Assembly (NCBI GenBank): GCA_009785545.1 | Contig: WQWD01000141.1 | Location: 1-6,487 of the forward strand | DNA length: 6,487 nt | Direction of reading: 5' to 3' | Source of the DNA: Treponema sp. | GTDB lineage: Bacteria; Spirochaetota; Spirochaetia; Treponematales; Breznakiellaceae | Shown: piece after piece, positions 1 to 6,262 of the stretch | Layout of the letters: every line of letters begins with the position of its first letter | Numbering within the stretch: position 1 is the first letter of the stretch | Position numbers and translations under genes: made by a program | Notes under the pieces: generated by a model | The model's input: only the letters and a program-made list of their open reading frames with translations | Told to the model about the DNA's origin: nothing | Databases searched by the model: none

Positions 1-171
1 ATCAAGATTTTCTCTTGTTGAATGAAGTTCTTTAAGACGAAGATCTGTAAGTCTGATTTCTCCCTGTAATTGCTGTTTTTTTAACATCAATGTAGGCAGA
101 TAGCGATTAAATCTTTTAAGAGCATCTTTTTGCTTTTTAAGCTCGTTTTTGGTAAGCCGTATCTTTGCCAT
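1..171 (-). CDS. atpD: V-type ATP synthase subunit D, N-terminal part (runs off the window)
   Basis: Only the first 57 codons are visible; the frame stays open to the window edge. The protein begins MAKIRLTKNELKKQKDALKR and continues with a basic, heptad-like helix (FNRYLPTLMLKKQQLQ). This is the characteristic start of V/A-ATPase subunit D. In studied enzymes subunit D is a long antiparallel coiled coil forming the central rotor shaft inside the A3B3 hexamer, turning as ATP is hydrolysed or made. The ATG at 171-169 was chosen because AGGA (181-178) precedes it by 6 nt and the protein start matches the family. The gap to the atpB stop is 11 nt and the SD begins just after the atpB stop codon, so the two genes are almost certainly co-transcribed and probably translationally coupled. 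The C-terminal half is not seen, so intactness cannot be judged. Confidence 0.93.
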   Translation of the reverse strand, partial: MAKIRLTKNELKKQKDALKRFNRYLPTLMLKKQQLQGEIRLTDLRLKELHSTRENLD

Positions 172-182
172 AGAATTTCCTG

Positions 183-1478
183 TTATTTTTTAGGCCAAAA
201 TTTGTTTATCAATTCTGTTCTAAGCCCGGTCTCTTCCGGCACAAAACAATCAGAAAGAATTTCCCAGCCTAAATCAAGAGCTTTTTCCAGCGGAATATTA
301 ACGGACAAATCCATCATTCGTGTTTCAAATTGCTCGCCGTATTTAAGAAGTTTTTCATCCCAGTTAGTCATCATAAAACCCATTGCTTTTTTCTCGAGCG
401 TATCCCGGAAAGACGAATATAATTTGATCATGCCGTCCATAAGCGCACGATGATCTTCACGGGTTTTTCCGTTCACCTGCTGTTTAAGGCGTGAAAGCGA
501 ACCAAACGGCTCGATACGCCCATTCTTTAGGTAGTACTGCCCTTCTGTAATGTAACCTGTATTGTCAGGAACCGGGTGAGTTACGTCATCACCGGGCATT
601 GTGGTAACGCCAAGAACTGTGATTGAGCCGGCTGTTTCAAAGTCAACGGCTTTTTCATAACGGCTTGCCAACTGGCTGTAAAGGTCGCCCGGGTAACCTC
701 GATTCGAAGGAACCTGTTCCTGAATAATCGAGATTTCCTTCATGGCGTCGGCAAAGTTTGTCATGTCAGTAAGTAAAACCAAAACATCTTTGCCTTGCAA
801 AGCAAACTGTTCGGCAACCGCTAATGACATATCCGGTATCATGAGACATTCGACAGTCGGGTCGCTTGCCGTATGCACAAACATTACGGTGCGTGTAAAA
901 GCGCCGCCGCTTTCAAGAGTGTCCCTAAAATTGAGGTAATCGTCATACTTCAGCCCCATGCCTCCGAGAATGATAACATCGACTTCGGCTTGCATGGCGA
1001 TACGTGCCAAAAGCTCATTATAAGGTTCGCCCGATACGGAAAAAATCGGAAGTTTTTGAGACACAACCAATGTGTTAAAAAGATCGATCATCGGGATACC
1101 TGTGCGGATCATCTCGCGCGGAATAATACGTTGAGACGGATTTACAGAAGGCCCTCCGATTGAGATCATGTTATCTTTTAGTGCAGGCCCGTTATCCCTT
1201 GCTTTTCCTGAGCCGGAAAAGATACGCCCCAAAAGGTTTTCGGAAAACGAAACTTGCATAGGGCGGCCAAGAAAGCGTACGGTGTCCCCTGTCGAAATAC
1301 CTCTTCCGCCGGCAAAAACCTGTAACGATACAATATCGCCTTCCAATCGGTTTACTTCCGCAAGAGAAGTACCAAACACAGTATCGACCTCTGCCAAGTC
1401 ACCGTAACGTATTCCGTCAGCTTTAACTGTAATAACACTTCCTGTTATTGATTCGATTTTGCTGTAAATTTTATTCAT
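183..1478 (-). CDS. atpB: V-type ATP synthase subunit B (non-catalytic, nucleotide-binding)
   Basis: This 431-residue protein is the regulatory B subunit of the V1 head, alternating with subunit A in the A3B3 ring. The N-terminal beta-barrel covers about residues 1-75, followed by the nucleotide-binding fold. There is no Walker A lysine: the equivalent segment reads PIFSVSGEPYNE (144-155), as expected for B. Other family blocks are GMGLKYDDYLNFRD (173-186), LTDMTNFADAMKEIS (236-250), VPSNRGYPGDLY (256-267) and SLSRL (327-331). R330 in the last corresponds to the arginine finger that reaches the catalytic site on A. GKTREDHRALMDGM (337-350) is also typical. At 431 residues it is a little shorter than many B subunits (about 460-480), but no core block is missing. 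The ATG at 1478 follows GAGG (1489-1486) by 7 nt. The 117-nt spacer before it carries repeated SD/start modules and hairpins (separate entries), the one feature suggesting special translational control in the operon. The gene is intact. Confidence 0.97.
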   Translation of the reverse strand: MNKIYSKIESITGSVITVKADGIRYGDLAEVDTVFGTSLAEVNRLEGDIVSLQVFAGGRGISTGDTVRFLGRPMQVSFSENLLGRIFSGSGKARDNGPALKDNMISIGGPSVNPSQRIIPREMIRTGIPMIDLFNTLVVSQKLPIFSVSGEPYNELLARIAMQAEVDVIILGGMGLKYDDYLNFRDTLESGGAFTRTVMFVHTASDPTVECLMIPDMSLAVAEQFALQGKDVLVLLTDMTNFADAMKEISIIQEQVPSNRGYPGDLYSQLASRYEKAVDFETAGSITVLGVTTMPGDDVTHPVPDNTGYITEGQYYLKNGRIEPFGSLSRLKQQVNGKTREDHRALMDGMIKLYSSFRDTLEKKAMGFMMTNWDEKLLKYGEQFETRMMDLSVNIPLEKALDLGWEILSDCFVPEETGLRTELINKFWPKK

Positions 1479-1542
1479 ATAATAACCTCATTTTTATGCA
1501 GCATTGCTGCAAAGTTAAATCGAAAATGAAACTTCGTTTCAT
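1471..1542 (-). CDS. Candidate upstream mini-ORF 2, overlapping the atpB start (23 codons)
   Basis: This short frame reads MKRSFIFDLTLQQCCIKMRL and ends LYE-stop. Its ATG (1542-1540) follows GAGG (1551-1548) by 5 nt, a spacing as good as that of many real genes. Its stop codon (1473-1471) lies just inside atpB, whose ATG is at 1478-1476, so ribosomes finishing this frame would release within a few bases of the atpB start. That arrangement permits termination-reinitiation coupling. The start codon lies inside a 7-bp hairpin (1526-1542), which could limit its use. I know of no similar protein. The repeated DNA is read in a different frame here than in mini-ORF 1, so any role is more likely regulatory through translation than through the peptide. 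It could also be a by-product of a local duplication. Confidence 0.3.
   Translation of the reverse strand: MKRSFIFDLTLQQCCIKMRLLYE
1479..1516. repeat. Direct repeat copy next to atpB (SD module plus hairpin)
   Basis: On the plus strand this copy starts ATAATAACCTCA and ends TGCAGCATTGCTGCAAAGTT. It matches the copy at 1541-1577 almost perfectly; the differences are in the short A/T run between CCTC and the hairpin (6 nt here, 5 nt there). Read on the minus strand, the CCTC is the GAGG Shine-Dalgarno sequence of atpB. The hairpin arms TGCAGC/GCTGCA around ATT lie at 1497-1511. The offset between copies is 61-62 nt. Confidence 0.9.
1526..1542 (-). promoter_or_regulatory. Inverted repeat able to sequester the mini-ORF 2 start codon
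   Basis: In the transcript this is ATGAAAC-GAA-GTTTCAT, a perfect 7-bp stem with a 3-nt loop. The ATG of mini-ORF 2 forms the base of the stem, so folding would mask that start. No T-run follows, so it is not an intrinsic terminator. The structure is seen directly as complementarity; its effect is inferred. Confidence 0.5.
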
Positions 1543-1577
1543 AATAACCTCAATTTATGCAGCATTGCTGCAAAGTT
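1541..1577. repeat. Direct repeat copy in mid-spacer (SD module plus hairpin)
   Basis: This is the second copy of the unit at 1479-1516. CCTC at 1548-1551 gives the SD of mini-ORF 2, and the TGCAGC-ATT-GCTGCA hairpin is at 1558-1572. A third, partial copy of the SD half only (ATTATAACCTCAATT, 1580-1594, one mismatch) lies against the atpA stop codon and supplies the SD of mini-ORF 1. The pattern suggests an unequal or slipped duplication of the sequence between the SD and the following start. Confidence 0.9.
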
Positions 1578-1581
1578 TCAT
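1555..1581 (-). CDS. Candidate upstream mini-ORF 1 in the atpA-atpB spacer (8 codons)
   Basis: The frame encodes MKLCSNAA and stops at TAA (1557-1555). Its ATG (1581-1579) follows GAGG (1590-1587) by 5 nt. It begins 14 nt after the atpA stop codon, and its own stop precedes the SD of mini-ORF 2 by only a few bases. atpA, mini-ORF 1, mini-ORF 2 and atpB therefore form a chain of closely spaced stops and starts. Codons 4-8 coincide with the hairpin at 1558-1572, so a translating ribosome would unfold it. Translation has not been shown, and the ORF is short enough to occur by chance. What supports it is the repeated, well-spaced SD. Confidence 0.3.
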   Translation of the reverse strand: MKLCSNAA

Positions 1582-1595
1582 TATAACCTCAATTG

Positions 1596-3386
1596 TTACT
1601 TGTCAAGAATTTTTGACGCTTCTTTATCCAAGCCTTTTGATTGGCTCTCTAATCTGGTTTCAATTTCAGATTCGATTGTGTTAAACCTTTCACTCTGCCA
1701 CTCGCAGCCGTTGTAATCCAAAAACTTTTGCCTAAGCCTGTTAAACCAAGACCGAGCTTCGTTTTTATCGGTAAATTCAAATTGAGAAGCCAATACACGC
1801 AAAAGTTTTTGGAAAACATATTTTTGCCGTTCAGGTTTTACTGCGGCATCTACCGGATCAAAAGAGTTTTGCTGAAAGTAAACTGAGTCAACAAGCTCGC
1901 CCTTGAGGTAAACTACAAAGTCTTCGGTACTTGTTCCCTCTTCGCCGACTACTTTCATCATTTGCTCAACTTCAGAGCCACGCCGCATAAAACCAAGGGC
2001 GTAATTTACTTTTTCACTTTCGATAATACCCTTGTACTTTGACCATGATTCAAGCGGATGAATAGCGGGAAACTTACGCGCGTCTGAGCGCTCACGGGAA
2101 AGTCCGTGGAAAGCACCGACAACTTTTAAGGTTGCCTGTGTAACCGGCTCTTCGAAGTTTCCTCCTGCGGGGCTTACAGTTCCGCCAATCGTTACAGAGC
2201 CAAGGTTTCCGTCACGAAGACGCACTATACCCGCTCTTTCGTAGAAACTTGCAATTGTAGATTCCATGTAGGCAGGGAACGCTTCCTCGCCGGGGATTTC
2301 CTCAAGACGCCCTGACATTTCACGCATTGCCTGCGCCCAACGGCTTGTCGAATCAGCAAGCAACAAAACGTGAAGCCCCATCTGGCGGTAGTATTCCGCC
2401 AAAGTAACGGCAGTGTAAACGGAAGCTTCACGAGCGGCAACCGGCATGGAGGAAGTATTACAAATGATGATTGTTCTTTCCATGAGGGATCGGCCTGTTC
2501 TTTCGTCAACTAATTCGGGAAATTCTTTTAAGGTTTCGACAACTTCGCCGGCACGCTCACCACAGGCAGCGATAATTACAATATCAACATCGGCAAAACG
2601 GCTTGTGATTTGCTGGAGTACTGTTTTCCCTGCGCCAAAGGGGCCCGGAATACAATAAGTGCCGCCTCTTGCTACAGGGTAAAAAGTATCAACAAGGCGG
2701 ACACGGGTAACCATAGGATCAACAGGTTTGAGCCTTTCTTCATAACAGTCGATTGCACGTTTTACAGGCCACTTAAAACTAAGCGAAACAGGTATTTTGT
2801 TGCCTTTTTCGTCAGTAAGCTCTGCGATTGTGTCTCGAAGTTTATACGTTCCTTGCGGTTTTATCGAAGAAACAGTGTAACTGCCGTACAAGTTAAACGG
2901 AACCATTATACGATGGGTAAAAGATCCTTCCGGCACTGTTCCCAATGTATCGGCACGTTCGACTTTATCGCCCGGTTTTGCCGCAGGGGTAAACTGCCAT
3001 GAGACATCATCGGGAAGCGGATCCATGTAAACGCCCCTTTCCAGAAAGTACCCTGCTTCCTGAGCCAGCTTCGGCAGCGGGTTTTGAAGCCCGTCATAAA
3101 CCTGACCCAAAAGACCAGGGCCTACCTCAACAGACAACATATCCCCTGAGAACGATACTTCGTCTCCAACTTTGATACCTTTGGTAATTTCGAATACTTG
3201 AAGCTGAGCTACGCTCCCGCGAATTCGGATAACCTCGCTTTTTAGCTCTGTTACGACCGCTTCGTTTTTTGCGGACTGTTCGGCTACTTTTACAAAGCCA
3301 ACTTCATTCATCGAGACAATTCCGTCAAAACGAACGCTCACCATATTGCCGTTAACGGCTGTTACAATTCCTTTTGTTCCTGTCAT
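1596..3386 (-). CDS. atpA: V-type ATP synthase subunit A (catalytic)
   Basis: This 596-residue protein is the ATP-binding catalytic subunit of V1. The order is as in the family: an N-terminal beta-barrel (about 1-70); PGLLGQVYDGLQNPL (90-104), opening the segment before the V/A-specific bulge; the bulge domain itself (about 110-200), which includes GSFTHRIMVP (154-163); then the core nucleotide-binding domain. Walker A is GPFGAGKT (248-255). The GER motif with the expected catalytic glutamate E277 is at 276-278. Walker B is LLLADSTSRW (341-350). The C-terminal helical part includes GGNFEEPVTQATLKVVGAFH (408-427). Length is normal for A subunits (about 580-600). The loop after GER reads GERAGEVVE rather than the more usual GERGNE. 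The ATG at 3386 follows GGAG by 7 nt in a 19-nt gap after the preceding gene. The gene is intact. The V/A bulge rules out F-type alpha or beta subunits. Confidence 0.98.
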   Translation of the reverse strand: MTGTKGIVTAVNGNMVSVRFDGIVSMNEVGFVKVAEQSAKNEAVVTELKSEVIRIRGSVAQLQVFEITKGIKVGDEVSFSGDMLSVEVGPGLLGQVYDGLQNPLPKLAQEAGYFLERGVYMDPLPDDVSWQFTPAAKPGDKVERADTLGTVPEGSFTHRIMVPFNLYGSYTVSSIKPQGTYKLRDTIAELTDEKGNKIPVSLSFKWPVKRAIDCYEERLKPVDPMVTRVRLVDTFYPVARGGTYCIPGPFGAGKTVLQQITSRFADVDIVIIAACGERAGEVVETLKEFPELVDERTGRSLMERTIIICNTSSMPVAAREASVYTAVTLAEYYRQMGLHVLLLADSTSRWAQAMREMSGRLEEIPGEEAFPAYMESTIASFYERAGIVRLRDGNLGSVTIGGTVSPAGGNFEEPVTQATLKVVGAFHGLSRERSDARKFPAIHPLESWSKYKGIIESEKVNYALGFMRRGSEVEQMMKVVGEEGTSTEDFVVYLKGELVDSVYFQQNSFDPVDAAVKPERQKYVFQKLLRVLASQFEFTDKNEARSWFNRLRQKFLDYNGCEWQSERFNTIESEIETRLESQSKGLDKEASKILDK

Positions 3387-3405
3387 TTAGATTCTCCCGT
3401 CATTT

Positions 3406-4026
3406 TTATGCTTCTGACGAAGCAACCCCCGCAGAAACCTCTTCCACTTCGGAAGCTGCTTCTGTTGAAGTAAACACACAGACCTGCGCATTTTTTATAA
3501 TTTCTGCGTAAATAGATTTATACTCGGCAAACCCTTTTTCAATATTAAACAACTGATGGCGCTCTAACAATAAAAGTTTTAGAAAATAAGCGTAAACGCC
3601 GCCGCGATCAAAATAATTGCTTCCTGCCAGCAAATCTTCGATGACGTTCCATCTTGCCCTGTCAAAAAGCATTTCACCTTCCAAAGGCGTTCCTTCATGA
3701 GAAAACAAGTTTGTAGCGGTGTAAACGGCATCTTCGGGAACATCGGGGGGTATCTCTCCTGTATATTCATTATACAGATTTAATGCCCGTGACTTTCCCA
3801 AGTTTAAACGTAAAGTATTTTCCCATTTACGCCAATTATCGATAAATTTACAGCCGGTCTTTTTTGCGAAAGGCTGATATTCAAGCGACAAATATTCCAT
3901 GAGGCTTGCGTCTTTTTTTGTCATCAGAGAAACTGCCAATTCCTTAAATTTTTGAGACGACATTGGCGGCTTTTGTTCGTAAAAAAGAAATGGGAGCTGC
4001 GCTACCAGATAATAGTATGACGCCAC
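3406..4026 (-). CDS. V-ATPase operon protein of unknown function, DUF2764-like
   Basis: The 206-residue protein begins MASYYYLVAQLPFLFYEQKP and matches my memory of the DUF2764 family, found between atpE and atpA in treponemal, chlamydial and Bacteroidetes operons. It has no signal peptide, no membrane segment and no nucleotide-binding motif. It looks helical, with a Trp/Arg-rich segment (NWRKWENTLRLNLGKSRALN, 64-83), a second helical block (RARWNVIEDLLAGSNYFDRG, 123-142) and a Leu-rich helix VYAYFLKLLLLERHQLFNIE (144-163). The tail (186-206) is Ser/Ala/Glu-rich and probably disordered. The start is GTG (4026-4024), with no nearby in-frame ATG. AAAAGGA in the last codons of atpE lies 8 nt upstream, and only 2 nt separate the genes, so translational coupling is likely. 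Its position and helical make-up suggest a cytoplasmic ATPase subunit or assembly factor, perhaps replacing subunit C; this is inference. Confidence 0.85.
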   Translation of the reverse strand: MASYYYLVAQLPFLFYEQKPPMSSQKFKELAVSLMTKKDASLMEYLSLEYQPFAKKTGCKFIDNWRKWENTLRLNLGKSRALNLYNEYTGEIPPDVPEDAVYTATNLFSHEGTPLEGEMLFDRARWNVIEDLLAGSNYFDRGGVYAYFLKLLLLERHQLFNIEKGFAEYKSIYAEIIKNAQVCVFTSTEAASEVEEVSAGVASSEA

Positions 4027-4040
4027 TATTACATTCCTTT
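4019..4040 (-). promoter_or_regulatory. SD/start overlap coupling atpE to the DUF2764-like gene
   Basis: The last codons of atpE (Lys-Gly-Met-stop) contain AAAAGGA followed 8 nt later by the GTG start of the next gene. The stop codon lies between SD and start. Ribosomes ending atpE would clear and then meet this site at once, so the two products are probably made in linked amounts. Confidence 0.7.
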
Positions 4041-4643
4041 TAAGGCTGTTTTAAGAGTTTCTGCCAATTTAGGATTTAAGTACGAAGTAAGAAGTTCACT
4101 GACAGCTTCCGAAGAAAAGTCGTAATACGCAGACCCTTCTTTGTTTGAAATTTGGAAACCATGCGCTAATTTACGGTTAGGTTTTAATTCCACTCCTTTA
4201 CAAAGTTCTGTTTTTAAGTTTTTGGTAAAGTAGTCTTGCAGTTTGGTTATATCTTTTTCCGGCAGAAATACTGACATATCGTTACTGCCCTTTTCCGCCC
4301 AATTTTTGAGGATTTCCGGCAGTGCGGATTTTATTACATCATCATTGTAATTGGCTGAAACATTTTCATTGACGATTTTATTTAACAACGTTTGAATTTC
4401 GTCTTTAAACGCCAAAACAAGATTTCGGCAAGCTTGCTGTAGTGCCGCATTTCCGGCTTTTTCTGCACGGTCGGCTTCTTCTTTGCCTGACGAAACGAGT
4501 CTCTCAGCCTCTTTTTTTGCCGCTTCAAGGATACGATTGGCTTCTGCCTGTGCGTCAGTTTTTATTTGCTGCGCTTCAAGGTTGGCGTTGTCAATACCAT
4601 CCTTCTTGATTTTTTCGATAAGTTCCTGAACTTGAATTTCCAT
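4029..4643 (-). CDS. atpE: V-type ATP synthase subunit E (peripheral stalk)
   Basis: This 204-residue protein is the stator subunit that ties the A3B3 head to the membrane part and resists rotation. Residues 1-85 are a long charged helix rich in Ala, Glu, Lys and Gln (LEAQQIKTDAQAEANRILEA at 22-41), a right-handed coiled-coil type segment typical of E. The rest is the globular C-terminal domain, ending in the family blocks GFQISNKEGSAYYDFSSEAV (162-181) and LLTSYLNPKLAETL (184-197). Length agrees with the family (about 190-210). The ATG at 4643 follows AGGG by 6 nt; a second purine run (AGGGGA, 4660-4655) lies a little further upstream. It is the first gene after the promoter at 4695-4723 and so is probably first in the ATPase transcript. 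Its partner subunit G, normally a second stator coiled coil, is not seen nearby. F-type delta or b subunits are excluded by the C-terminal motifs. Confidence 0.93.
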   Translation of the reverse strand: MEIQVQELIEKIKKDGIDNANLEAQQIKTDAQAEANRILEAAKKEAERLVSSGKEEADRAEKAGNAALQQACRNLVLAFKDEIQTLLNKIVNENVSANYNDDVIKSALPEILKNWAEKGSNDMSVFLPEKDITKLQDYFTKNLKTELCKGVELKPNRKLAHGFQISNKEGSAYYDFSSEAVSELLTSYLNPKLAETLKTALKGM

Positions 4644-4694
4644 TGTCTACCCTATCCCCTTTATATTAAAAATACAATTTCTATTTTAAATTAG

Positions 4695-4723
4695 ATTATA
4701 AACTATAACCTAACAGAAAGCAA
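4695..4723 (-). promoter_or_regulatory. Sigma-70-type promoter of the ATPase operon
   Basis: On the minus strand a -35 box TTGCTT (4723-4718) and a perfect -10 box TATAAT (4700-4695) are separated by exactly 17 nt. Transcription would start near 4688, giving a leader of about 45 nt before atpE. The box quality and spacing, together with a 98-nt AT-rich spacer, make this the best promoter in the window. I see no strong intrinsic terminator between the upstream gene and this promoter, so read-through from upstream is possible as well. Confidence 0.75.
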
Positions 4724-4741
4724 GAATATTTCTTTTTAATT

Positions 4742-6256
4742 TTAATTAGCGCACAAATGCATTAACTGAATAAAATAGTTAATTTTCTTGTAGTTATTTA
4801 TCATTCTTTGATTTAACGGTTCTTTAGAAAACATAACCAGTTCCCGCCAGTTTACCAGCAGCTCAGGGTGTTTTTTTTGCACATCTTCTATCAGGTTTTT
4901 AAGGTGCTTGCCGATATTTATCAGCTCTTGGGCTGCTTCATTGATTATTTCAAGCGCATTATTATTGTTACTGCTTACAATGCTGTTAATATAACGTACT
5001 TGGGTATAATCTCGGTCAACACGCAAAAGCGATGCACGTAAACGTGAGCCGTCTCCGCCGTCTTCACCCATAACTGTATCCAAGTCGTTTATTTTATTCG
5101 GCAGTTCCAATAACCTGTGCAGGGATTCGCTCATTTCTCTTGACGAGGCAACATTAGTCCACTGTCCACGAATAATGATAATATCACAAAGTTCTTTAAT
5201 TTCTTTGTCGATATAATCTTCGATGAACGCTTTGAGGTAGTTAATCCCTTCAGCATATACAAAATATTCTACATTTTTTCTGCGGAATGTCTCACTTGCC
5301 TGAACTGTATAGTTTTCCAGCCGTGTAAGATCGGCAGATTCAAAAATAACCTTTGTTAAAGCGCTTATTTGGCTACTCTTCTTGGCTTCGTTTACCCTTG
5401 CGATATAGTTCAAAGCGTCTGTCTTTTTTCCCTCAAACCAAGTATCACCGACCGTTTCACGGAAAACGGGGTGTTTGAAATGCCAAACAGGGTTTCTAAG
5501 CGTGTATTGCACCATCAATTCAAGTACTTTTGACGAATGTATCTCTCTTAATTGCTTAATTATATTGATAAATTGCTCTGCGTTGATAATTACCTGCCCT
5601 TCGTTGGCATTTATAAAGTCAATGACGCTGTTCCAGTCATCTTCCGGCTTCAACGGCTGGGTTACTGTTAAAAAATCCCCAACCTGGTCTATTATCAGAA
5701 TAGTTTTGATGGCGGGAAATTTTGGTTCGACAAAAAAACTGCCGTCAACAAAGTGAGGGTCGAATTTTTTGAAAAAACCCGGAAAATTATACGAAACAAA
5801 CTGATTCAAAGCCAAAACCATCTGATAACCGTTGTTTAGCGCCGCTATTTGGCTTGTACTAAAATGATTTGTGAGAAGGTCAATATCGGTCTGAATTCCA
5901 GCGACTAATTCTTCTCCAGAGACGGTTTTTGCCTTTTCGTCTATTGCCGCTGTATCGAGCCTGTTTACGATTTCTTTTACGTTGCTATCGATACATGACT
6001 CTACAACCTGAGACTTCAGGCGGGCAAGCTTTGCCTCTTCTTTGAGAAAAACCCTGATTGGGTAAATTACTTTATAGATTGAAAACAAAAAAGACATAAA
6101 GGTAGGATCGGTTTCCTCAGATCTTACCCGAAAAAACTTGGCGTATTTATTTTGATACAATTCTTTTCCGATGCCTTTTAGCATATTCTGCTTTTCATCG
6201 GTTAACCCGTCTCCTGAAAAAAAGGAGAACACCTTGTCCATGAAGTCTTCTGCCAT
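4742..6256 (-). CDS. Conserved spirochaetal protein of unknown function (possibly DUF5312)
   Basis: I do not know a function for this 504-residue protein. It resembles the uncharacterised protein found upstream of the V-ATPase genes in treponemes, and I tentatively place it in DUF5312. It lacks a signal peptide. The most hydrophobic stretch, FMSFLFSIYKVIYPIRVFLK (53-72), has basic residues at one end and could be an amphipathic membrane-contact helix or a single weak membrane segment. The remainder is mostly charged helix. A central part with strand-like segments (FPAIKTILIIDQVGDFLTVT, 180-199) is followed by a conserved-looking aromatic stretch (NPVWHFKHPVFRETVGDTWF, 255-274). There is an Asn run at 430-433. 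I see no Walker motif, no catalytic signature and no DNA-binding motif. The ATG at 6256 follows GAGGAG (6268-6263) by 6 nt. It runs in the same direction as the atp genes, but a 98-nt spacer with its own promoter separates them, so it may not belong to the same transcript. The frame is intact. Confidence 0.8.
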   Translation of the reverse strand: MAEDFMDKVFSFFSGDGLTDEKQNMLKGIGKELYQNKYAKFFRVRSEETDPTFMSFLFSIYKVIYPIRVFLKEEAKLARLKSQVVESCIDSNVKEIVNRLDTAAIDEKAKTVSGEELVAGIQTDIDLLTNHFSTSQIAALNNGYQMVLALNQFVSYNFPGFFKKFDPHFVDGSFFVEPKFPAIKTILIIDQVGDFLTVTQPLKPEDDWNSVIDFINANEGQVIINAEQFINIIKQLREIHSSKVLELMVQYTLRNPVWHFKHPVFRETVGDTWFEGKKTDALNYIARVNEAKKSSQISALTKVIFESADLTRLENYTVQASETFRRKNVEYFVYAEGINYLKAFIEDYIDKEIKELCDIIIIRGQWTNVASSREMSESLHRLLELPNKINDLDTVMGEDGGDGSRLRASLLRVDRDYTQVRYINSIVSSNNNNALEIINEAAQELINIGKHLKNLIEDVQKKHPELLVNWRELVMFSKEPLNQRMINNYKKINYFIQLMHLCAN

Positions 6257-6262
6257 ATTTTG

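Noticed and set aside
1497..1572. The two TGCAGC-ATT-GCTGCA units as a CRISPR array or intrinsic terminators
   Set aside because: There are only two copies with no array or cas context, and no T-run follows either hairpin in the transcribed direction.
1448..1684. Plus-strand open frame across the atpA-atpB spacer
   Set aside because: It runs antisense through repeat DNA and the 3' end of atpA, has no family resemblance, and its apparent sequence repeats come from the DNA duplication.
130..3002. Several plus-strand and alternative-frame open stretches over atpB and atpA
   Set aside because: All are antisense or out-of-frame to intact, clearly recognisable ATPase genes and have no SD support or protein family.
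4722..4734. AAGAA-TAT-TTCTT inverted repeat after the upstream gene as a terminator
   Set aside because: The 5-bp stem is all but one pair A-T and no T-run follows in the transcribed direction, so termination is unlikely.
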